Source of the DNA: Dehalococcoidia bacterium
Lineage (GTDB): Bacteria; Chloroflexota; Dehalococcoidia; Dehalococcoidales; Fen-1064
Assembly: GCA_003153955.1 (NCBI GenBank)
Contig: PMCB01000132.1
Location: 33,287-40,788, forward strand
Direction of reading: 5' to 3'
Length of the DNA: 7,502 bases
Shown piece after piece: positions 1 to 5,420 of the stretch; the first letter of the stretch is position 1, and every line of letters starts with the position of its first letter. Below the pieces are notes generated by a model that was not told the DNA's origin, did not search any database, and was given only the letters and a program-made list of their open reading frames with translations. The position numbers and the translations under genes were made by a program.

Positions 1-2
1 AG

Positions 3-185
3 TCATTCCAGTTTGGGACAAAATCGCAAATCGCAGCTCATCACACTGTTTACCGCGAGGGGCGGCGCATATCCAAATTCAATAATAGTTTTCTGAATTT
101 TCAAATCAAAAAAGATGACGATCTGGAAAGAGTCGAACAGTGTTTGGCTGATAGAAATTATCACTCTCTTTTACTCTCTCCCTGA
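3..185 (+). CDS. Possible C-terminal end of an unrecognised protein (partial, low confidence)
   Basis: One plus-strand frame is open from the left edge (base 3) to a TGA at 183-185, about 60 codons with no visible start. The translation has a plausible mixed composition, with a basic stretch followed by an acidic, helix-like segment KKDDDLERVEQCL and an end at HSLLLSP. Its codons are more AT-rich than those of the neighbouring genes. I do not recognise the family. The stop falls inside the hairpin at 174-196, so the last codons come from a repeat-like sequence, which could mean that the gene end is decayed or that the frame is only open by chance. The opposite strand is also open for a similar length, which lowers confidence. 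Confidence 0.25.
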   Translation, partial: SFQFGTKSQIAAHHTVYREGRRISKFNNSFLNFQIKKDDDLERVEQCLADRNYHSLLLSP

Positions 186-196
186 GAGGGAGAGAG
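174..196. repeat. Perfect inverted repeat (10-bp stem, 3-base loop)
   Basis: CTCTCTCCCT at 174-183 is exactly complementary to AGGGAGAGAG at 187-196, around the loop GAG. There is no T-run on either side, so it is not a classical intrinsic terminator. Short purine/pyrimidine palindromes of this kind are often dispersed REP-like intergenic units in bacterial genomes, but a second copy cannot be tested here. It lies between the convergent end of the left-edge reading frame and the FAH gene. Confidence 0.6.
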
Positions 197-198
197 GC

Positions 199-212
199 TG
201 ACTGCCCAGTCA
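199..212. repeat. Small inverted repeat (6-bp arms)
   Basis: TGACTG at 199-204 and CAGTCA at 207-212 are complementary with a two-base centre. It is the middle of three adjacent hairpins between 174 and 226. Alone it would be unremarkable, and no function can be assigned. Confidence 0.4.
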
Positions 213-213
213 T

Positions 214-230
214 CCGCCTCCGGCGGTTTT
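214..230 (+). terminator. Weak intrinsic terminator candidate, plus strand
   Basis: CCGCC (214-218), loop TCC and GGCGG (222-226) form a five-pair all-GC stem followed by TTTT (227-230) on the plus strand. It would end transcription entering from the left. Its T-run overlaps the stop codon of the minus-strand FAH gene, a typical place for a convergent terminator. The stem is short and the T-run is only four bases, so termination may be weak. Confidence 0.35.
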
Positions 231-987
231 AAGGTTTGACGACGTAATTCCGCAAAACACCAATTGGCGGGATTCTAATCTCCACCGTGTCGCCGGGCTG
301 CATTGGGCCGATACCGCCGGGGGTGCCGGTGGCAATAATATCCCCCGGTAACAAGGTCATAACCTGCGAAATAAAACTGATGGTCTCGGGGGCTTTAAAA
401 ATCTGGTCGGCGGTGGTGCCTTTTTGTTTTAATTGCCCGTTGAGATATGTTTCGATGGGCACATCGGACAGGTCCAAATCCGTCTCGATCCATGGGCCGA
501 ACGGGGCAAAGGTGTCAAACCCTTTAGCCCGTGTCCACTGCCCGTCACTCGCCTGCAGGTCCCGGGCGGTAACATCGTTGAAGCAGGTATAGCCAAAAAC
601 GTATTCCAGTGCTTCCTGCGGGGAAACATTAGCGGCTTTTTTACCGATGACGACGCCCAGTTCGCCCTCATAATCGACACGCTGCGACATCGCCGGATAA
701 ATAATTTTACCTTCCGGAGGGATGACGGACGTCGTCGGTTTTAAAAAAATCAGGGGAGACTTGGGCAGCTGATGATTCATTTCTCCCGCGTGGCTGCGGT
801 AATTCACGCCCAGGCAGACGATTTTGGATGGGACGCACGGCGCCAGCAGCGGCACCTCGCCCAATTCAAAGGTAACTCCAGAATAGCGAATCTTCCCGAA
901 CGGGCTGCCCTGAATGACCTTGATAATACCGTTTTCGAGGACGCCGTAACCGGTCTTTTTACCCGAGGCAAAACGTATAATCTTCAT
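229..987 (-). CDS. Fumarylacetoacetate hydrolase (FAH) family protein
   Basis: A 252-residue cytosolic enzyme of the FAH superfamily, which hydrolyses, decarboxylates or isomerises 2-oxo acids such as acylpyruvates, oxaloacetate or HHDD (2-hydroxyhepta-2,4-diene-1,7-dioate). A short N-terminal domain (about residues 1-50) precedes the catalytic fold. The divalent-metal ligands are visible as E107 and E109 in DYEGELGVVIG and D138 in FNDVTARD. The lid segment TRAKGFDTFAPFGPW carries K155 and D158, and TGTPGGIGP (about 220-228) is the usual C-terminal substrate loop. Length and layout fit the short FAHD1/HpcE-like group, but the substrate cannot be told from the sequence. The start ATG at 985-987 gives the family-typical MKIIRF beginning, although no Shine-Dalgarno sequence precedes it. 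It lies 75 bases downstream of gmk on the same strand, so it may be co-transcribed or have its own promoter. Family is confident, reaction is not. Confidence 0.93.
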   Translation of the reverse strand: MKIIRFASGKKTGYGVLENGIIKVIQGSPFGKIRYSGVTFELGEVPLLAPCVPSKIVCLGVNYRSHAGEMNHQLPKSPLIFLKPTTSVIPPEGKIIYPAMSQRVDYEGELGVVIGKKAANVSPQEALEYVFGYTCFNDVTARDLQASDGQWTRAKGFDTFAPFGPWIETDLDLSDVPIETYLNGQLKQKGTTADQIFKAPETISFISQVMTLLPGDIIATGTPGGIGPMQPGDTVEIRIPPIGVLRNYVVKP

Positions 988-993
988 AATTAG

Positions 994-1022
994 AGTTTAG
1001 CTTTTTTACGGGACGGGGGCAA
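994..1022 (-). promoter_or_regulatory. Possible promoter for the FAH gene, implying a leaderless mRNA
   Basis: Read on the minus strand, TTGCCC (1022-1017) and TAAACT (999-994) are separated by 17 bases and resemble weak -35 and -10 boxes. The -10 box ends seven bases before the A of the FAH start codon, so transcription would begin at or next to the ATG. This agrees with the absence of a ribosome binding site, but both boxes match consensus only moderately. Confidence 0.25.
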
Positions 1023-1062
1023 ATTTAGAACATAAAAGAATATTATTCTGAACAGTGTCGAA

Positions 1063-1680
1063 TTATAATTTGATTTCCCTTTGGCGGACGCGGCACTTTT
1101 CGGCGGCGATAATTGCCTTGATTTCATTGACCGCAGATTCAATTTGGTTACGTTGATTGACGACCACATAATCGAACTCGGGAATCTGTTTCATTTCGCT
1201 TTCGCAGGCCTGCAAGCGGGTTGCCAACGATTCGGGTGTCTCCGTATAGCGCTGTTTCAGGCGGGAAGCCAGCTCTTCAAACGACGGCGGCGCCAGGAAG
1301 ATAAAAACCGCCTGCGGCACCAGCTTTTTAATCGAGGCGGCGCCCTGTACATCGACTTTCACCATGATGTCGTGACCCTGCTGCAGCGCCTGCCGGATGG
1401 GTTCTTTAGGGACGCCGTACCAGTTTTGGTAGACTTTGGCCGATTCCAGCAGTTCATTGTGACTCAACAAATCCTGGAATTCAGCGGGACTGACGAAATG
1501 GTAATCCACATTATCTTTTTCGTTGGCGCGGCGCGGCCTGGTGGTATTCGTGCATACGAACTTAAAATTCGGGCTGGAGGCCTTTAGATAAGAAAGCACC
1601 GCATCTTTCCCGACGCCGGAGGGTCCGGAGAGTATGATCAGTAATGGTTTTTTAGCCGGTTGGGGGTTAATCTCGCTCAT
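1063..1680 (-). CDS. gmk: Guanylate kinase
   Basis: A 205-residue cytosolic enzyme that phosphorylates GMP (or dGMP) to GDP with ATP, the essential step in guanine nucleotide salvage and synthesis. The P-loop is LSGPSGVGKDAVL (residues 18-30). The GMP-binding region TNTTRPRR (44-51) is followed by VDYHFVS (58-64), and YGVPK (88-92) and VDVQGAASIKK (109-119) are characteristic of guanylate kinases. The lid carries RLKQRYTETPESLATRL (about 140-156). Length is normal for the bacterial enzyme (about 200-210). The Walker A lysine is followed by Asp-Ala instead of the common Ser/Thr, which from memory also occurs in Chloroflexota homologues. The ATG at 1678-1680 starts six bases after the stop of the upstream DUF370 gene, so the two form one transcription unit. 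The GAGGAA preceding the start (minus strand, within the end of the upstream gene) is rather far away. Confidence 0.97.
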   Translation of the reverse strand: MSEINPQPAKKPLLIILSGPSGVGKDAVLSYLKASSPNFKFVCTNTTRPRRANEKDNVDYHFVSPAEFQDLLSHNELLESAKVYQNWYGVPKEPIRQALQQGHDIMVKVDVQGAASIKKLVPQAVFIFLAPPSFEELASRLKQRYTETPESLATRLQACESEMKQIPEFDYVVVNQRNQIESAVNEIKAIIAAEKCRVRQREIKL

Positions 1681-1686
1681 CGGCGC

Positions 1687-1956
1687 CTATTCTTCCTCGG
1701 GAGATACTTTGGGAGAACCGGTTTGCAAACGGCCGGCAATAGTATCCGGCGCCAGCGCGGCCAGAATCACATGCCCGCTGTCAGCGATGATGACCGCCTT
1801 GGTGCGGCGCCCGTTAGTCATATCAATCAGCATATTTTTAGTCCGCGCATCCTGAATAGTACGTTTTGTCGGTGCGGAGTTAGGGGAGGCGATTGCGATA
1901 GCACGGTTCATCGCCAGCCAATTCTGAAAACCGACATGGACCAGTTCGATACCCAT
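1687..1956 (-). CDS. remA: DUF370 / RemA-like regulatory protein
   Basis: An 89-residue small protein of the DUF370 family. The Bacillus subtilis member RemA is a DNA-binding activator of biofilm matrix genes. In most other phyla the role is unknown, so the function here is inferred from family only. Conserved positions visible are the N-terminal [15 protein letters not shown], the SPNSAP segment (24-29), KRTIQDAR (31-38), NGRRTKAVI (48-56) and the signature [11 protein letters not shown] (58-68). The C-terminal tail is acidic (SPEEE). The start is well supported: GAGGAG lies five bases upstream of the ATG (plus-strand coordinates 1962-1967). The position directly before gmk is the classic neighbourhood of this family. 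The yicC homologue that often precedes it is absent here, and divergently transcribed nfnA lies upstream instead. Confidence 0.92.
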   Translation of the reverse strand: MGIELVHVGFQNWLAMNRAIAIASPNSAPTKRTIQDARTKNMLIDMTNGRRTKAVIIADSGHVILAALAPDTIAGRLQTGSPKVSPEEE

Positions 1957-2008
1957 TGATTCTCCTCGGAATTAATGTAAAAAGGTAAGAGAAACCCGTT
2001 AATATTGC

Positions 2009-2014
2009 TATAAT
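2009..2014 (+). promoter_or_regulatory. Isolated consensus -10 box on the plus strand
   Basis: TATAAT is a perfect -10 hexamer on the plus strand, but the sequence about 17 bases upstream (TAAGAG) is a poor -35 box. If it is active, its transcript would carry the stem-loop at 2041-2089 in a leader of about 175 bases before nfnA. It overlaps the minus-strand -10 box, so use of one could exclude the other. Confidence 0.2.
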
Positions 2015-2038
2015 ATACTGTTTGGACGGGGGAAACAA
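2010..2038 (-). promoter_or_regulatory. Likely promoter of the remA-gmk unit
   Basis: On the minus strand, TTGTTT (2038-2033) and TATTAT (2015-2010) are separated by exactly 17 bases. The -10 box matches consensus at five of six positions and the -35 box at three of six. Transcription would start near 2003, giving a leader of roughly 45 bases that contains the good GAGGAG site of remA. Confidence 0.45.
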
Positions 2039-2040
2039 CT

Positions 2041-2089
2041 GGTACTCAAGCATTCAGCTTTCATACGTCAGCATGTAATGCTGAGTACC
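2041..2089. repeat. Bulged inverted repeat with a competing inner hairpin
   Basis: GGTACTCA then GCATT (2041-2054, one extra A between them) pairs with AATGC then TGAGTACC (2077-2089): 13 pairs with one bulged base and a 22-base loop. A second perfect hairpin, TCAGCAT (2068-2074), loop GTA, ATGCTGA (2078-2084), uses the same right-hand bases, so only one of the two can form at a time. The element sits between the two divergent promoters. It could be an operator for a dimeric regulator, a switchable RNA leader, or a dispersed intergenic repeat. Confidence 0.6.
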
Positions 2090-2094
2090 TTCGG

Positions 2095-2108
2095 GCGGTC
2101 AGCGGTCA
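2095..2108. repeat. Tandem 7-base direct repeat
   Basis: GCGGTCA occurs twice in direct succession (2095-2101 and 2102-2108), 26 bases upstream of the likely nfnA -35 box. The placement suits an activator half-site pair, but a two-copy seven-base repeat can arise by chance. Confidence 0.35.
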
Positions 2109-2133
2109 GATATTAACCATTAGCTGCATTTAC

Positions 2134-2162
2134 TTGACGCCGTAATTGAAATACTGAATAAT
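2134..2162 (+). promoter_or_regulatory. Likely promoter of nfnAB
   Basis: TTGACG (2134-2139, five of six matches) and AATAAT (2157-2162, five of six) are separated by 17 bases, the best sigma-70-type promoter in the window. Transcription would start near 2169, leaving a leader of about 28 bases before the GTG start of nfnA with no recognisable Shine-Dalgarno sequence. Confidence 0.6.
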
Positions 2163-2196
2163 AACAATTAAAGTTCCGGTCAATTGCGATTTCGGG

Positions 2197-3045
2197 GTGA
2201 AGAAGCTGTATAAAATACTGACTGCGAAAACTCTGGTTCCCAACATCCATCTTTTCAAGTTCGATGCGCCGCGCATTGCCCATAAAGCGAAAGCCGGCCA
2301 GTTCGTCGTTTTGACCAAGGATGAGAAAGGCGAACGCATCCCGCTGACCATCGCGGACAGCGACGCCCAGGCCGGCACGGTAACCATCGTTTTTATGGAA
2401 GTCGGCAAGACGACACGCGAGCTGGGCCTGCTGCAGACCGGGGATTCGATAATGAGCCTGACCGGGCCGCTCGGCTTACCAACCCATATCGAAAATTACG
2501 GCACGGTGGTTTGTGTCGCCGGCGGTTTCGCCGTGGCGCCGGTAATGCCGATTGCGCGGGCAATGAAACAGGCGGGGAATAAGGTTATTTCCATCCTGGG
2601 CGCGCGCAATAAAGAACTGATTTTCTGGGAAGACGAACTGCGCAGCGTCAGCGATAAATTAATTGTAACCACCGATGACGGCACTTACGGACGTAAAGGT
2701 CTGGTGACCGAACCGCTGAAAGAAATCCTGGAAAGCGGCGAGAAAATCGGTCTGGTGGTGGCCATCGGGCCGAGCATTATGATGAAGTTCTGCGCCAAAA
2801 CAACCCATCCTTTCGGAGTGAAAACAATCGTCAGCCTGAACCCGGTGATGGTAGACGGCACCGGCATGTGCGGGTGCTGCCGTGTCGTGGTTGGCGGACA
2901 GACTAAATTTGCCTGCGTGGACGGGCCGGATTTCGATGCCCATCAAGTGGACTGGGATTTGCTGGCGGCGCGCCAGCGCACTTATCTGGAAGAAGAAAAA
3001 CAGGCAATGGAAAACTGGCAGTGCCAGTGCGGCAAACATTCCTAG
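2197..3045 (+). CDS. nfnA: NfnA: FAD/NAD-binding, [2Fe-2S] subunit of NADH-dependent ferredoxin:NADP+ oxidoreductase
   Basis: A 282-residue ferredoxin-NADP reductase-type protein, matching the small subunit of the electron-bifurcating transhydrogenase NfnAB, which couples reversible NADPH oxidation to reduction of ferredoxin and NAD+. An N-terminal flavin barrel carries RIPLTIAD (47-54, FAD binding), with GPLG at 90-93. The nucleotide domain begins at VAGGFAVAPV (107-116) and includes TTDDGTYGRKG (158-168). The C-terminal cluster region VDGTGMCGCCRV holds D220, C225 and C228, with C240 in FACVDGPDF. In characterised NfnA one Asp and three Cys bind the [2Fe-2S] cluster, and that set is intact here. 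C227 is an extra cysteine where relatives usually have Ala, and the tail adds C276 and C278. GTG at 2197 is the only usual start codon that keeps the whole family N-terminus. The gene ends 21 bases before the predicted nfnB start. Sulfide dehydrogenase-type naming (SudB) is the alternative for this family. Confidence 0.93.
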   Translation: MKKLYKILTAKTLVPNIHLFKFDAPRIAHKAKAGQFVVLTKDEKGERIPLTIADSDAQAGTVTIVFMEVGKTTRELGLLQTGDSIMSLTGPLGLPTHIENYGTVVCVAGGFAVAPVMPIARAMKQAGNKVISILGARNKELIFWEDELRSVSDKLIVTTDDGTYGRKGLVTEPLKEILESGEKIGLVVAIGPSIMMKFCAKTTHPFGVKTIVSLNPVMVDGTGMCGCCRVVVGGQTKFACVDGPDFDAHQVDWDLLAARQRTYLEEEKQAMENWQCQCGKHS

Positions 3046-3055
3046 TTTGAAACAC

Positions 3056-3069
3056 GGAGGATTGCCATC
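3056..3069 (+). promoter_or_regulatory. Strong ribosome binding site pointing to an ATC start for nfnB
   Basis: GGAGG (3056-3060) is an excellent Shine-Dalgarno core. Six bases later, at ideal spacing, lies ATC (3067-3069), in frame with nfnB. The first ATG (3097) is 36 bases from the GGAGG, far too distant, and has no site of its own. The TTG at 3062 is out of frame and reaches a stop after five sense codons. Confidence 0.6.
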
Positions 3070-4470
3070 GCTAAACTAAATCTCAACCGGGTCCAGATGC
3101 CGCGGCAAGAAGCTGCGATGCGCGCGAAAAATTTCAAAGAAGTAGCGCTCGGCTATACTCCGGCGATGGCGGCCGAAGAAGCCGGCCGCTGCATCCAATG
3201 TCCGAAACGCCCCTGTGTAGCGGGCTGTCCGGTGAATATCGATATCCCTGAATTTATCAAGGCGGTGCGTGAAGGCAAAATGGCTGAAGCGGTCACCGTT
3301 TTAAAAAGCAAAAACGCTTTACCGGGTATCTGCGGGCGCGTCTGTCCCCAGGAAACCCAGTGCGAAGAACAGTGCACTTTATTGAAGCAAAAAGCCCCGG
3401 TGGCCATCGGACGTTTGGAACGTTACGTAGCGGACTGGGAACGGGAAAATAAGGCGGCGATGCCGCCGGGAGCGCCGTTACCCCCGCCGACCGGTAAAAA
3501 AGTCGCGGTAATCGGTTCAGGCCCGTCCGGACTGACGGCAGCGGCCGAATTGGCGAAAAAAGGCCATGCCGTGAGCATTTTTGAAGCTTTACATGTCGGG
3601 GGCGGCGTGCTGATGTACGGTATCCCCGAATTCAGATTGCCCAAAGAAATCGTACAGAATGAGATTAATTTTGTGAAATCGCTGGGTGTGGAATTAGTGC
3701 TGGACGCGGTAATCGGTAAGTGCGATACCATCGATGAGATACTGGGCGAAGGCTATGATGCGGTTTTTCTGGGCACCGGCGCGGGCCTGCCAATGTTCCT
3801 GAACATTCCCGGCGAAAATGCCAACGGGATTTATTCGGCAAATGAGTGGCTGACCCGCACGAACCTGATGAAAGCCTATCTTTTCCCGAACTACGATACG
3901 CCTTTGAAAGTGGGTAAAAAGGTGGCGGTCATCGGCGGCGGCAACGTCGCCATGGATGCCGCCAGGTGCGCTTTGCGCCTGGGAGCAGCAGAAGTTTACA
4001 TCGTTTACCGCCGTTCGGAAACGGAACTGCCGGCCCGCAGGGAAGAAGTGGAAAATGCCATGGAAGAGGGCATTGTATTTAAATTCCTGACCAATCCCAC
4101 TAAATTCATGGATGACGGCAAGGGCTGGTTGACCGGCATGGAATGCATCCAGATGGAACTGGGAGAACCCGATGCCAGCGGACGCCGCCGCCCTATCGCA
4201 AAAGCGGGCAGTGAATTCGTGATGAATATCGATACCGCGGTGGTGGCATTAGGCACGACGCCCAATCCGCTGATCGCCGCCACCACCATCGGACTAAAGA
4301 CGACCGGCCACGGCACCGTGGTGGCTGATGAAACAACCGGCAAAACCGTCAAAGATAAAGTCTGGGCAGGCGGCGATATTGTTACCGGCGCGGCGACGGT
4401 GATCAGTGCCATGGGAGCCGGCAAGCGCGCCGCTGCGGATATCGATAAATATTTGATGGGTAAACAGTGA
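3067..4470 (+). CDS. nfnB: NfnB: large FAD and [4Fe-4S] subunit of NADH-dependent ferredoxin:NADP+ oxidoreductase (GltD-like)
   Basis: The large Nfn subunit, related to the small subunit of glutamate synthase (GltD), carries the bifurcating FAD and two [4Fe-4S] clusters and binds NADPH. Numbered from the ATG at 3097, cluster cysteines are C32, C35, C40, C44 (RCIQCPKRPCVAGCPV) and C79, C83, C89, C93. The FAD fold starts at VAVIGSGPSGLTAAAELA (about 136-153). The second Rossmann motif, VAVIGGGNVAMDAAR (276-290), binds NADPH, and WAGGDIVTGAATV near the end is the conserved FAD-closing motif. The ten codons upstream of that ATG read IAKLNLNRVQ, the usual start of this family, and only these follow a proper ribosome binding site. 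I therefore place the start at ATC 3067, giving 467 residues, close to the family size of about 465. The fallback is ATG 3097 (457 residues). With nfnA immediately upstream, a stand-alone GltD role is unlikely. Confidence 0.94.
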   Translation: MAKLNLNRVQMPRQEAAMRAKNFKEVALGYTPAMAAEEAGRCIQCPKRPCVAGCPVNIDIPEFIKAVREGKMAEAVTVLKSKNALPGICGRVCPQETQCEEQCTLLKQKAPVAIGRLERYVADWERENKAAMPPGAPLPPPTGKKVAVIGSGPSGLTAAAELAKKGHAVSIFEALHVGGGVLMYGIPEFRLPKEIVQNEINFVKSLGVELVLDAVIGKCDTIDEILGEGYDAVFLGTGAGLPMFLNIPGENANGIYSANEWLTRTNLMKAYLFPNYDTPLKVGKKVAVIGGGNVAMDAARCALRLGAAEVYIVYRRSETELPARREEVENAMEEGIVFKFLTNPTKFMDDGKGWLTGMECIQMELGEPDASGRRRPIAKAGSEFVMNIDTAVVALGTTPNPLIAATTIGLKTTGHGTVVADETTGKTVKDKVWAGGDIVTGAATVISAMGAGKRAAADIDKYLMGKQ

Positions 4471-4587
4471 CAATCTGAAAAATTAATGTTATCCTATTAA
4501 ACGGTTATTCGCTGATATATTTTTCAGCATAGTTGCCTAAACATTGAATATATTAATAATTTAGTCATAAAAAGAAGATTAATAAAA
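4471..4587. repeat. AT-rich spacer with a 9-bp inverted repeat between nfnB and etfB
   Basis: The 117-base gap separates the Nfn genes from the Etf genes. CTGAAAAAT (4475-4483) and ATTTTTCAG (4519-4527) are exact complements 35 bases apart. A smaller hairpin, GCTGA (4511-4515) with TCAGC (4524-4528), competes for the right arm. Neither has a GC-rich stem followed by T residues, so I do not call a terminator. Readthrough from nfnB and a separate etf promoter are both possible. Confidence 0.4.
4533..4560 (+). promoter_or_regulatory. Possible promoter of the etfBA operon
   Basis: TTGCCT (4533-4538) and AATAAT (4555-4560) are 16 bases apart. The -10 box is the same hexamer as in the likely nfnA promoter. 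The region is very AT-rich, so such matches are expected by chance, and the -35 box is only a partial match. Confidence 0.3.
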
Positions 4588-5400
4588 GTGTTAGTTGTCG
4601 CCTGTATCAAACAGGTTCCGGATACTACCCAGGTTAAAATCGACCCGAATACGGGTACGCTCATCAGGGAAGGTGTCCCCTTTATCATGAACCCCTTCGA
4701 TACCCACGCTCTTGAAGAGAGTTTGCGGCTCAAAAATAAGTACGGTTTCCATGTCGCCGTGATTTCGATGGGGCCGCCGAACACCGTCGTCACGCTGAAA
4801 AAAGCGCTGGCGGTCGGAGCCGATCAGGTAATCTTGCTCAGCGACCGGGCTTTCGGCGGAGCGGACACGCTGGCTACCAGCCGCGTTTTAGCCGAAGCTA
4901 TCAGTAAACTCAACCAGCAGGAAGAAGTGGCCATCGTGATTTGCGGCAAGCAGACGATTGACGGCGATACCGCCCAGGTTGGGCCCGGTATTGCCAGCAG
5001 GTTGAAATACGCGCAGTTGACACTGGTGGACCATATTGAGAGTATCGACTTGAAAGCAAAAAAGGTCACGGTCAGGCGCAAGCTCGAAGGCCGGCATGAA
5101 ATTGTCGAAGCCTCAATGCCGGTAATGATGACGGTCGTCCGGGAAATCAACCACCCGCGTTATCCGACTGTCCCGAAGCGCCTGACGGCGGAAACGGCGG
5201 AAGTTACCGTCTGGGATAACAAGATATTGAAGCTGGATGAAAATACCATCGGATTGAAAGGTTCGCCCACTCAGGTGCGGCGTATCTTCTCCCCGGAAAG
5301 GGCCAAAGGCGAGATTATCGGCGACGGCGTCAATAAACCAGCCGAAACAGCCAATTTACTGATCGATAAATTAGTCGGCAAAGACATTATTTCATTGTGA
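4588..5400 (+). CDS. etfB: Electron transfer flavoprotein beta subunit
   Basis: A 270-residue EtfB that pairs with EtfA to form the soluble electron transfer flavoprotein, which accepts electrons from acyl-CoA and related dehydrogenases. The N-terminus VVACIKQVPDT is family-typical. CGKQTIDGDTAQVGPG (119-134) is the nucleotide-binding loop. The DGDTAQVGP form is the one found in Etfs that bind a second FAD and in bifurcating Etfs, whereas classical mitochondrial-type EtfB uses an AMP-binding variant. HPRYPTVP (189-196) corresponds to the EtfB signature region. GTG at 4588 is chosen as start because it gives the conserved N-terminus. The upstream AAGAAGA is a weak ribosome binding site. etfA follows after 20 bases. 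Family is certain, and the bifurcating capacity is inferred from the motif. Confidence 0.95.
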   Translation: MLVVACIKQVPDTTQVKIDPNTGTLIREGVPFIMNPFDTHALEESLRLKNKYGFHVAVISMGPPNTVVTLKKALAVGADQVILLSDRAFGGADTLATSRVLAEAISKLNQQEEVAIVICGKQTIDGDTAQVGPGIASRLKYAQLTLVDHIESIDLKAKKVTVRRKLEGRHEIVEASMPVMMTVVREINHPRYPTVPKRLTAETAEVTVWDNKILKLDENTIGLKGSPTQVRRIFSPERAKGEIIGDGVNKPAETANLLIDKLVGKDIISL

Positions 5401-5420
5401 TTTGGGAATAGAGAACAGCG

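Noticed and set aside
1081..1587. Long plus-strand open frame (168 codons) opposite gmk
   Set aside because: It is exactly antisense to a clear guanylate kinase and shows no family-like motifs. A GC-rich antisense frame stays open by codon bias.
1660..1959. Plus-strand frame of about 99 codons opposite the DUF370 gene
   Set aside because: The minus strand encodes a conserved DUF370 protein with a good ribosome binding site, and the plus-strand product has no recognisable feature.
2041..2108. A known riboswitch class in the leader of nfnA
   Set aside because: No conserved core of a riboswitch I know is visible, and the best promoter lies downstream of this region.
2130..2408. Minus-strand frame of 92 codons across the nfnA start
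   Set aside because: It overlaps both the likely nfnA promoter and the conserved NfnA N-terminus, and no family is recognisable.
3097..3099. ATG 3097 as the nfnB start
   Set aside because: It has no ribosome binding site and would remove the conserved KLNLNRV segment directly downstream of GGAGG. Kept only as a fallback.
4005..4424. Minus-strand frame of 139 codons within nfnB
   Set aside because: It is antisense to the conserved NADPH/FAD domain of NfnB, and its low-complexity Ser/Pro/Val-rich product is typical of a shadow frame.
4471..4587. Intrinsic terminator between nfnB and etfB
   Set aside because: The inverted repeats are AT-rich and not followed by a T-run, so termination is not supported.
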